DNA of 64,000 bases, taken from Phycisphaeraceae bacterium. Lineage in GTDB: Bacteria > Planctomycetota > Phycisphaerae > Phycisphaerales > UBA1924. The stretch is from positions 620,001-684,000 of the forward strand of contig JAHBXI010000002.1 in NCBI GenBank assembly GCA_019636515.1. The letters run 5' to 3'. Of this stretch, positions 16,122 through 23,835 are shown one piece after another (the first letter of the stretch is position 1; each line of letters starts with the position of its first letter). The notes beneath the pieces were generated by a model that was not told the origin of the DNA, did no database searches, and worked only from the letters and a program-made list of their open reading frames with translations. The translations under genes were made by a program, and so were the position numbers.

Positions 16122-17912
16122 ATGACTCTCGAGGGTGTCGGCGTTGAGCGTCCCATGCTTGAGCGGGTGGCGTGGCGGACCGCGCTCCTGTTCGCGATCG
16201 TCGGCGTTCTGTGGATCCTCTTCTCCGACAAGTTGGTGGCGTTTTTCGTCACCGACCCCCATGAGATCACCCGAGTCCAGATCTTCAAGGGGTGGTTCTT
16301 CGTGACGGTGACGAGCGTGTTCCTGTATTTCATGCTGCGCGCGCAGTTCCGGCTCTGGGACCGTGAGTTCATGCGGGCCAACCAGGCGGTCCGGGCGCTG
16401 CGTGCGAGCGAAGTACGTCTTCGCACGCTCGCCGAGCAGGCGTCCGATGGTATTTTCCTGTGTGAATCGACCGGGCGGTGCGTCGACGCCAACGCGGCGG
16501 GGTGCCAGATGATCGGGTATGCCCCCGACGAGGTGCGTGGGCTGTCGATCCCCGACGTGGTGGCTCCGCAAGAGAGCGAGCAGATCGAGCCGCAGTTGAA
16601 GCGGCTGATGGCCGGCCAGCCGATCAAGACCCATTGGCACCTTCGCCGCAAGGATGGGTCGATCTTCCACGGCGAGATCAACGCCCGCCGTCTTCCCGAC
16701 GGTCGGATCCTGGGGGTTGTTCGCGACGTGACCGAACGCCTTCGGCTGGAGGAGAACCTTCGTCAGTCGCAGAAGATGGAGGCGGTCGGCCAGTTGGCCG
16801 GCGGGGTCGCGCATGATTTCAACAACCTGCTGACCGTCATCATGGGCTCCTGCGACCTGGCGATCTCCTCGCTCCCGGATGACCACGCGGCCGTGCGTTT
16901 CCTCCGAGAGGTGCAGGCCGGGGGGGAGCGGGCCGCGGCGCTCACGAGGCAACTTCTCACGTTCAGCCGTCGGTCGTCCCACGAGCCCAGGGTCATCGAC
17001 CTCAACCGGGCGGTCCGCGACACCGAGCCCCTGCTGCGGCGGCTTGTCGGGAATCACGGGACCCTGGAACTGGATCTTGATCCGTCGGCGCTGCACGTCC
17101 GTGCGGACCCCGGCCACGTCGGGCAGGTGCTCATGAACCTCGTTTCCAACTCCAAGGAGGCGATCAAATCGGGGGGGACGATCCGGATTCGAACATCGTC
17201 TCTGGGCGATCCGTTGCCGGGGGACGAGTCGATCGCGCCGGCCGGTTCGGCGTGCCGTGTCCGGCTGAGCGTCTCCGACGACGGCCCGGGCATTGCTCCC
17301 GAGGCGCGTCAACGGCTCTTCGAGCCGTTCTATACAACCAAGCCGCCCGGGAAGGGGACTGGGCTTGGCCTCTCGGTCGTGTTCGGGATCGTGAACCAGT
17401 GTGAGGGGGCGATTGTCGTGGAGTCCGAGCCGGGCCGGGGCACCACCATCCACATCGATCTCCCCAAGGTCGATCCGATGGTTCCGGGTTCGGAGCGGGC
17501 CGTTGCGAAAGAGCCGATCGTTCGGGGCAACCAGACCGTGCTGGTGGTGGAGGATGAACCCGCCGTGCGCCTGGTGGCGGCTCAGGCCCTGCGGGGGAGC
17601 GTCGCCGAGGTCATTGAGGCCTCGGATGCCGTTGAGGCGATGCGCGTGGCGGACGAAAGGGGTGGTCGCATCGACCTGCTGCTGACCGACATCACCATGC
17701 CCGGCATGACCGGCGGGGAACTCGCGGAGCGAATGCTGGATCGGATCCCAGGCCTTCGCGTCTTGTACACCAGCGGGTTTTTGTGCGAAATGTCGAACCG
17801 AAAGGCGGACTCAAGGACGCGCACGGGTTTTATCCAAAAGCCGTTCACTCCCGAGGCGCTGCGGAGAAAGGTCCAGGAGTTGCTCGTCGATGCGGAGCAG
17901 GACACGGCCTGA
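16122..17912 (+). CDS. PAS hybrid histidine kinase with C-terminal receiver
   Basis: Membrane-anchored hybrid sensor kinase of 596 residues. Two hydrophobic helices (about 19-42 and 56-73) precede a PAS domain (about 97-205, with TLAEQASDGIFLCE and HLRRKDGSIFHGE). The HisKA box MEAVGQLAGGVAHDFNNLLTVI carries His231. The HATPase domain has DDGPGIAPEA and GKGTGLGLSVV. A receiver domain begins at VLVVEDEPAVRLV, with phospho-acceptor Asp523 in LLLTDITMPGMTG. The built-in receiver suggests a phosphorelay or feedback. GGAGACGCACG precedes the ATG; an upstream GTG in the same frame gives an Arg-rich start and is rejected. A TATGAT at 16033 could be the -10. The downstream neighbour is convergent. 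Confidence 0.93.
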   Translation: MTLEGVGVERPMLERVAWRTALLFAIVGVLWILFSDKLVAFFVTDPHEITRVQIFKGWFFVTVTSVFLYFMLRAQFRLWDREFMRANQAVRALRASEVRLRTLAEQASDGIFLCESTGRCVDANAAGCQMIGYAPDEVRGLSIPDVVAPQESEQIEPQLKRLMAGQPIKTHWHLRRKDGSIFHGEINARRLPDGRILGVVRDVTERLRLEENLRQSQKMEAVGQLAGGVAHDFNNLLTVIMGSCDLAISSLPDDHAAVRFLREVQAGGERAAALTRQLLTFSRRSSHEPRVIDLNRAVRDTEPLLRRLVGNHGTLELDLDPSALHVRADPGHVGQVLMNLVSNSKEAIKSGGTIRIRTSSLGDPLPGDESIAPAGSACRVRLSVSDDGPGIAPEARQRLFEPFYTTKPPGKGTGLGLSVVFGIVNQCEGAIVVESEPGRGTTIHIDLPKVDPMVPGSERAVAKEPIVRGNQTVLVVEDEPAVRLVAAQALRGSVAEVIEASDAVEAMRVADERGGRIDLLLTDITMPGMTGGELAERMLDRIPGLRVLYTSGFLCEMSNRKADSRTRTGFIQKPFTPEALRRKVQELLVDAEQDTA

Positions 17913-17984
17913 TCCAGGCCGGGAATCGACCGGCCGTGCGAATCACGGCCCGGGATTCCACGGATACGCTTGCGGCGGTTGTGT

Positions 17985-18065
17985 TCAGCACATCGCCAGG
18001 AACGTCAGCAGGCAGAGGATCGCGACACGGCGGTGGCTGGGAGTGATGGTGAGTAGTGCCTTCAT
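17985..18065 (-). CDS. Candidate 26-residue membrane peptide
   Basis: Short frame MKALLTITPSHRRVAILCLLTFLAMC with stop TGA. It is preceded by CCGGAGGACTCAC, a near-ideal Shine-Dalgarno sequence seven bases before ATG, which is rare for this window. The peptide has a short polar/basic N-terminus (HRR) and a hydrophobic stretch (VAILCLLTFLAM) that could span or insert in a membrane. It is too short for family assignment. It lies between the convergent hybrid kinase and the divergent 707-residue exported protein. It may be a real small protein, a regulatory leader peptide, or chance. Confidence 0.35.
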   Translation of the reverse strand: MKALLTITPSHRRVAILCLLTFLAMC

Positions 18066-20189
18066 GTGAGTCCTCCGGTCTTGAGTTGTGCGAATCCGCC
18101 ATACCTGAATCAACCGGCATGCCAGGGCGACGCCGGCGTCCGAGGGGGCATTTTTCACACTCTCCCAGGGCCTTCGCGGTCGGTTTGTCCCGCGGTGTGG
18201 ATCCGCCGCCACACCGGGCGTCGATTCCGGTCAACACGCGTCGCGGCCGCGGCGGCGTGGATTGTTCTCGGGCTTGCCGGGTTTTCGCCGTCGGCGGCAC
18301 AGGCCCGGCCGGGGCCTTTGGTCGCGGGGATCCAGCCGGCCGTCGAGTCGTCGCTGGCCGCGGGCGCGGCGATGGATCCGGAAACGGCGATGGCGGCGTT
18401 CTCGGTCGTGGAGTCGTGGATACGGACCTGGCGTCGCCCCGACGCGGCGGACCTTCCCCCCGGCGTCGCGTCTGGTGTGCGCGGGGCCTCGGTCACGCTC
18501 CGGTTCATGGGCGAGGTGGTGGGGCGGGGTACCAGGAGCGAACGCGCCGCCGACGGGGCCGGCGGCGACGACCATCCCCTGGTGGCCGCGGCAAGGGCCG
18601 CGTGGAACGAGGCGGCCGACCGCCTGCCCGGTGACCGTGACGCGGTTCGAGAAGATCGTCTGCGACTCATGGCGCCGGGAGTGATGATCAGCGTGGAGGT
18701 TCGCGGGTCGCTGGTCCCGATGTCGATCCTGTCGTACGACGAGGTGGATCGCATCGTTTCCCCCGGGCTGGATGGCGTGGCGGTTCGAATCGGCGAACGA
18801 ATCGAAGCGATGTTCCCCGGAACCATGCTGGTCAGGAACGTGATGCCTGGGGATGCGCTGTTGTCGTGCGTCTCTCAGGCGGCGGAGGATCCGACGCTCG
18901 GGATCCGGATCAACCCGCTGTCGCAACCGCCGGCGATTGCCAAGGCGCACGAAGCGGTCTTCTACAGGTTCCGGTCGATGCACATTGCGCAGACGTCCGA
19001 GGGGGGGCCGGGACGGTTCCTGCATCGCGGCGGGCGGGTGGTTTCGCCACGGGAACTGAACAGGACGGGACTTGAAGAGTGGGCCGACGCTCTGGCGCGG
19101 GGTCTTGTGAGGTCGTGCGTGGCGCATCCCGCCGACGTGACCGACCCGCCGCACCCGGAGGCCGACGGACGGATCTGTCTGCGTCTTCCGGGGGTTGCGT
19201 GGCCGGCGACGGGGAAAATTGATCCCCAGTGGGCGTCGGACGTGACCAACGCGATCTCGGCCCTGGCGCTCGGAAGGTATGCGAACGTGCGAGAGCAAGG
19301 GAGCCGTGATGCCGCGCACACGGCTCGCAACGCCGCGGTCCGTCTGCTTCGCGGGTCGATCGAACACGCCCCCGGCGGCTCTCCAACGCCCGAGTCGGAC
19401 GAAGCATGGATCGCCCGTGCCGTGTCGTACCGGGGCTTGCTTGTCGAACTGACATTTGAACAGACGTATAACGGCTGGCACACCCGTCATGGGGTATCGG
19501 CGGTGAACCGCTGGGACCCGGGGCATCGCCTGGCAAGGCTGGGACCGGTGGGTGAGGGCTCTGCATCCCGACGCGTGACATGGCCGGGACGCGGCCGTCT
19601 GGCGTACGCGATGGCACTGGCGGGAGACCCGCTCGCCGAGGATCACGTCCGGGATATCTACCGAAGTTTGACTCTCTCCGGGTTGCACCAGGCGATGCCC
19701 TGGTCGGGGTGGGCGGACCTGGCACGGGCCGATGCCCCGGCCGCCGATGCCGGGGGCGTGCTCCCGGCGGTGGCGCTGCTGAGGGAATGGCGAGATGCCG
19801 CGTACGCCCGGATGATTGCTTCTCCCAGCCCGGGAGACGACGACGCGGACCTGGCGGGCGGCTTCCTCTGGAACGTCAACGACCGATTTCCCGGGGCCGA
19901 TGCCGCGCCGGCCGTCGCGTTTCTCGCGACGATGGTCGCCGACAGGCGACTGACCGATGCCGCCGATCGGCCGAAAGAACTGGCCCGGCTGCTCTCCGCG
20001 CTGCGGTTCCTGCGGCAACTTACGGTGGATGAATACTCGGCGTACTCGGCGGCCGATCCCTCCGCCGTGATGTGGGCGGTGCGGCGGTCACCCGTCGATC
20101 AGAAACTCGATCCCGAGGACACCGCGATGACCCTTCTTGCCGTGGCCGAGGCTCTGCGCGCGATCGACGCGCTTTCGGGGAAGCAATAA
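18066..20189 (+). CDS. Large exported protein of unknown function
   Basis: Unrecognised protein of up to 707 residues. A basic stretch followed by a hydrophobic one (GRRFRSTRVAAAAAWIVLGLAGFSPSAAQA, about residues 51-80) looks like a Sec signal. The true start is therefore probably later than the GTG at 18066; a GTG at 18195 would give a signal peptide of normal length. The mature part has an N-terminal alpha/beta region (SVTLRFMGEVVGRGTR, PGVMISVEVRGSLVPM) and a C-terminal helical region (AYAMALAGDPLAEDHVRDIYRSL, LLSALRFLRQLTVDEYSAYS) resembling an alpha-alpha barrel. No catalytic motif can be named. No operon partners: a tRNA gene on the other strand follows. Confidence 0.6.
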   Translation: MSPPVLSCANPPYLNQPACQGDAGVRGGIFHTLPGPSRSVCPAVWIRRHTGRRFRSTRVAAAAAWIVLGLAGFSPSAAQARPGPLVAGIQPAVESSLAAGAAMDPETAMAAFSVVESWIRTWRRPDAADLPPGVASGVRGASVTLRFMGEVVGRGTRSERAADGAGGDDHPLVAAARAAWNEAADRLPGDRDAVREDRLRLMAPGVMISVEVRGSLVPMSILSYDEVDRIVSPGLDGVAVRIGERIEAMFPGTMLVRNVMPGDALLSCVSQAAEDPTLGIRINPLSQPPAIAKAHEAVFYRFRSMHIAQTSEGGPGRFLHRGGRVVSPRELNRTGLEEWADALARGLVRSCVAHPADVTDPPHPEADGRICLRLPGVAWPATGKIDPQWASDVTNAISALALGRYANVREQGSRDAAHTARNAAVRLLRGSIEHAPGGSPTPESDEAWIARAVSYRGLLVELTFEQTYNGWHTRHGVSAVNRWDPGHRLARLGPVGEGSASRRVTWPGRGRLAYAMALAGDPLAEDHVRDIYRSLTLSGLHQAMPWSGWADLARADAPAADAGGVLPAVALLREWRDAAYARMIASPSPGDDDADLAGGFLWNVNDRFPGADAAPAVAFLATMVADRRLTDAADRPKELARLLSALRFLRQLTVDEYSAYSAADPSAVMWAVRRSPVDQKLDPEDTAMTLLAVAEALRAIDALSGKQ

Positions 20190-20350
20190 ACGGCGGGCCG
20201 GGAACCTGACGGGCTGATGCGACCGCCGTCCTGATCCAACCTGGCTTCGAGTTCAGCCGGGCTTGGGCAAGTTTCGCTCGGATGGGTTGAGCGGGGGCGT
20301 TCCGGAGCCTGGCTCTCGGAGGGGCGACCGTCCCCGGGAGCGTCAAACAA

Positions 20351-20422
20351 AGCGGGCGAAGGGATTCGAACCCTCGACATCCACCTTGGCAAGGTGGCAC
20401 TCTACCACTGAGTTACGCCCGC
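20351..20422 (-). tRNA. tRNA-Gly (anticodon GCC)
   Basis: The minus strand reads GCGGGCG for the acceptor 5' arm and CGCCCGC for the 3' arm. The D arm contains CTCAGTGGTAGAG, the anticodon stem-loop CCACCTTGCCAAGGTGG gives anticodon GCC, and the T arm contains GGGTTCGAATCCC. Length is 72 with the discriminator U. The 3' CCA is not encoded, so it must be added after transcription. Confidence 0.97.
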
Positions 20423-20566
20423 GTGGCGTACCTGACAGGCCCCCGAACCGGCGGGTGTCAGGCCATGAAGTTAGACCGATCGGCTCGAAGAGTCAACGAC
20501 CACAGGCTTCGAGGCCGGGAGCCTCCCCGGGACGTTCGGTCTGTGTCACCTGGGGGGTGGATTCTC

Positions 20567-22516
20567 TCATGGCCGGGCGGAAGCCGTGCTTCCGCGGGCG
20601 GCCGAGATGGCGTCGAGGACGGTCTGGGGTGTGTAGGTGTCGAACTTGGCGGGGGTGGGCTTGCCCGGTCCGGAAATCGCCAGCAGCGGGATGCCAACCC
20701 AGTCAAGGCTCTTGAGTTTTTCTCCTCCGGCGACGTTGTTCCCAGTCAGGTCGACCCGCATCGGGACAACGTCGGTCCGTGTCAGCGCGGCGACGACTTC
20801 CGGGCGGTGCAGAACTCCCGCCTCAAGGGCCTTGCAGTTCAGGCACCACTCGGCGGTGAAATCCAGGACGATGACCTTGTTCTGGCGGACCGCCTCGTCG
20901 AACCGTTCGGGGGTGTAGGCGACCCAGGGGATCGGGCCTCGGTCGGTGAAGTGGATGGCCATGTACCCCCCGGAAGCCGCAAACAGGAGCGAAGTGATTG
21001 TCCAGAAGAGGCGGGGTCCGATCCGTCGCGTGATGAGGAAGGTCCTGAACACCAGCACGCTCATCGCCGCGATGATGCACAGCGCGACGATCCACCAGAA
21101 CCAGCGGATCGGCGGGTCGACGGGCAGGCGGGCGAGCGGATCGATGCCCGTGCCCAGGAAGAAGACCGCCACGCCGACCATGAGAATGCCCATGACCTGC
21201 TTGACCAGATGGCTGGCCGGTCCGGATCGCGGGACCTTCGAGACCCAACGCGGGTTTGCCGACAGCAGGGCGTAGGGGAAGGCCATGCCGACCCCGATCG
21301 CTCCGAACGTGGCGAGGGAGAGCGCGGGGGGTTGCTTGGCCGCCCAGGCGGATGCCGTGGCCATGAACGGGGCCGTACACGGCGTCGAAAGGACCGCGGT
21401 GAAGACACCGAACAGGAACGTCCCGGGCGTCGATCCACCCGCGGACCCGTCGGCGGACCTGGGCCCGGTTGATGGCATCAGGCGGTACACCCACGACGGA
21501 AGGTTGATGGAGAACAAGCCGAGCATCCCCAGCGCCATGAGGGCCACGAACAGGCCGATCCCGATGGTGAACAACGGCTGCTGGAACAACTGGCTTACCT
21601 GGTTGAAACTCGCGATGAACGCGATGCACGCCCCGATCACGATCCAGAAAAAGACGATCCCCGCCGACGTGACCAGGCCCAGGTACAGGCATCGCGCCGG
21701 GTTTCCCGCCGCCGCGCTCAAACTCATGATCTTGATCGGGATGACCGGGATCACGCACGGGGTCAGGTTCAGGATGAACCCTCCCAGCGCGGCGGCCAGC
21801 AGGAGCATGACCAGGAAGATAGGGTGGTCGCCGCGGAGGTTGAATACCCGGTAGCCGAAGACGTCGAAGACGACGTCATCCCGCCGGGTGGACCGCTCGA
21901 AGAGTTCGCCGAACGTGGCGGTGTTGAACCCTGAGAAGATGGAGGGATCGGCGGCGGCGGACTCGGCCGGAGGGTCGTCGGCCCCCTGGATGTCGATCCG
22001 AACGGTTCTGGTCACCGTCCTGGGCATGTCGCAGGTGGTGTCGTCGCAGGCCTGGTAGGCGATGGTGAGGGAGACCTCGCGCGTTCCGGGCAGGGCCGAC
22101 GCCTCGACCATCACGGGGAGATAGGCGATCGCCCGTCCCTCGAAGACGTCGTAGGGCAGGGGTGTCCCCGACCCGGCAAGATCGATGTGGACGGTCTTGG
22201 CCGTGGGCCACTGGATACGCCCGAAGCGCAGGCCCGGCTGTTCCTTCGTGCGTATTTCGGTCTTGATCGCCTCGAATTCCCATTCGGGGGGCGGCTTGGG
22301 GTCGTTGGTGTGTATGTGCCACCCCGGGGCATGCTCGAACAGCACGGCGAAGACGACCTGATCCCCCGGGCGAGCCGCCTGCCGCGAGGACGCCACGGTG
22401 ACTTCGACGTTGGGATCGGTGAACTGTCCTCTCGCGGCGTGGGTTGTCAGGGAGACAAGGCCGATGAAGATGGCCAGGAATCCGTACCAGGGTCGATGTT
22501 GGCGTCGCTGGTTCAT
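20567..22516 (-). CDS. DsbD-like thiol:disulfide interchange protein
   Basis: Inner-membrane electron carrier of 649 residues predicted to bring reducing power from cytoplasmic thioredoxin to the periplasm. A signal peptide (YGFLAIFIGLVSLTTHA) is followed by an N-terminal Ig-like domain with a Cys pair (YQACDDTTCDMP), about residues 35-190. A multi-helix membrane core carries the two conserved cysteines in LNLTPCVIPVIPIKI and LSTPCTAPFMA. The C-terminal thioredoxin-like domain has the active pair Cys558 and Cys561 in EWCLNCK. All three redox centres of DsbD are thus present. The start at MNQRRQ is chosen because the signal follows directly. Divergent from fliM; the tRNA is downstream. Confidence 0.92.
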   Translation of the reverse strand: MNQRRQHRPWYGFLAIFIGLVSLTTHAARGQFTDPNVEVTVASSRQAARPGDQVVFAVLFEHAPGWHIHTNDPKPPPEWEFEAIKTEIRTKEQPGLRFGRIQWPTAKTVHIDLAGSGTPLPYDVFEGRAIAYLPVMVEASALPGTREVSLTIAYQACDDTTCDMPRTVTRTVRIDIQGADDPPAESAAADPSIFSGFNTATFGELFERSTRRDDVVFDVFGYRVFNLRGDHPIFLVMLLLAAALGGFILNLTPCVIPVIPIKIMSLSAAAGNPARCLYLGLVTSAGIVFFWIVIGACIAFIASFNQVSQLFQQPLFTIGIGLFVALMALGMLGLFSINLPSWVYRLMPSTGPRSADGSAGGSTPGTFLFGVFTAVLSTPCTAPFMATASAWAAKQPPALSLATFGAIGVGMAFPYALLSANPRWVSKVPRSGPASHLVKQVMGILMVGVAVFFLGTGIDPLARLPVDPPIRWFWWIVALCIIAAMSVLVFRTFLITRRIGPRLFWTITSLLFAASGGYMAIHFTDRGPIPWVAYTPERFDEAVRQNKVIVLDFTAEWCLNCKALEAGVLHRPEVVAALTRTDVVPMRVDLTGNNVAGGEKLKSLDWVGIPLLAISGPGKPTPAKFDTYTPQTVLDAISAARGSTASARP

Positions 22517-22698
22517 TCGTCGGGAGGTCTCCGGAGGTGCGTTCCCCAGACCAGGGGAAGGGATGGACACTCTATAGATGCGCCGCGTGCGGTGAAGGTT
22601 CGCAATTGGAGGAGCAACGGGCTCTCAAGGCGGATGCGGCCACGGTCCGATGACGGGAAAGCACGGCGCGCCGCCGCCCCGGTTGGAGTACGTTCGGA

Positions 22699-23721
22699 GT
22701 GTCGAATAAACCGAGCCAGAGCGAGTCCGACGCGATCCTTGCATCGCCCGATCCTCCGGGGGACGAGGCCGCCACGTCGCCAACCCGTATTTTCTCGAGG
22801 TCCGTCCGCGACCCTGTCTCCACGGAGGTACGGGCGTACGACTTCAAGCGGCCCGAGCGGGTGAGCAAGGACCAGATGCGTTCGCTGCAGACCCTGCACG
22901 AGGGGTTCGCCCGCAACTTCGGGGCGTCGCTCTCGGGGTTCCTGCGAACGATCGTCGAGGTCCGGCTGGCGACGTGCGAGCAGATGACCTATTCGGAGTT
23001 CATCTCGGCCCTGCCCAACCCGACGAGTTTCAATCTTCTGCACGCCGAAGGGCTTGAGGGCCAGATGTGCCTGGAGGTCAGCCCGCTCATCATCTATCCG
23101 ATCATCGACCGGCTGCTCGGGGGCACGTCGCACGACCTGTTCATTCCGCAGCGTCCGATGACGCTGATCGAGTCGCGGCTGATCAGCAATATCACCAACC
23201 GGGGCCTGGCGGCGCTGTCGGAGGCGTGGGCGAGCGTTCGTCAACTCTCCTTCTCGGTGGCGGCGACGGAGAGCAACCCGCAACTGGTGCAGATCGTTCC
23301 CCCCAACGAGGTTGTCGTGGTCCTGGGCTTTGAACTCAAGATCACCAACCGGGCCGGGACGATGAACCTGTGCATCCCGTACAACGTGATCGAGCCGGTG
23401 ATCGAGAGCCTCAGTTCGCAGAGTTGGTTCGCGGCCTCGCGCAACCAGCGATCCAAGGCGGTCGAGGAGACGATCGGCAAGTCCCTCAAGGAAGCGGGCC
23501 TGGTGGTGACGGGGATCCTGGCTCGGACGACCATCACCCTGTCCGACGTCCTGCGCATGCAGCCGGGGGACATCATCGTCACCGAGAAACCCGCGACCGA
23601 GCCGGTGGTGGTGTGCGTCGAGGGGGAACCCAAGTTCCATGCCCACCTGGGACAGCACAAGAGTGCCAGGGCCCTGCGGATCACGTCGCCGGTGATGGCG
23701 GATGATCAAGCGAACCGTTGA
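22699..23721 (+). CDS. fliM: Flagellar motor switch protein FliM
   Basis: C-ring protein of 340 residues that binds phospho-CheY and sets flagellar rotation direction. The core is recognised from YDFKRPERVSKDQMRSLQTLHEGFARNFGASLSGFLRT, PNPTSFNLL, PLIIYPIIDRLLGG, RPMTLIESRLI and IPYNVIEPVIESLSS. The C-terminal SpoA-like domain includes LSDVLRMQPGDIIVTEKP. The N-terminal SQSESDAIL is a degenerate form of the CheY-binding EIDALL motif. The start is GTG; GGAG lies 11 bases upstream. No other flagellar or chemotaxis gene is near: neighbours are dsbD-like (divergent) and dxs (convergent). Confidence 0.94.
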   Translation: MSNKPSQSESDAILASPDPPGDEAATSPTRIFSRSVRDPVSTEVRAYDFKRPERVSKDQMRSLQTLHEGFARNFGASLSGFLRTIVEVRLATCEQMTYSEFISALPNPTSFNLLHAEGLEGQMCLEVSPLIIYPIIDRLLGGTSHDLFIPQRPMTLIESRLISNITNRGLAALSEAWASVRQLSFSVAATESNPQLVQIVPPNEVVVVLGFELKITNRAGTMNLCIPYNVIEPVIESLSSQSWFAASRNQRSKAVEETIGKSLKEAGLVVTGILARTTITLSDVLRMQPGDIIVTEKPATEPVVVCVEGEPKFHAHLGQHKSARALRITSPVMADDQANR

Positions 23722-23749
23722 TTGACTCTCCCGATCCCCGTTGATCAAT

Positions 23750-23791
23750 CCGGGGCGGCAAGACCATGGGCCGGGGCGGCAAGACCATGGG
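23750..23791. repeat. 21-bp perfect tandem duplication
   Basis: The 21-base unit beginning CCGGGGCGGCAAGACC occurs twice head to tail between the convergent fliM and dxs genes. No coding or terminator role is evident. Confidence 0.85.
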
Positions 23792-23835
23792 CTGGTCACG
23801 GATGACCATGCCGCGGCTGCCCACCCGCCGACCGA

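Noticed and set aside
18231..20018. Minus-strand frame of nearly 600 codons opposite the 707-residue gene
   Set aside because: Translation rich in Arg, His and Pro without hydrophobic core patterns; the plus-strand frame is longer and has a signal peptide.
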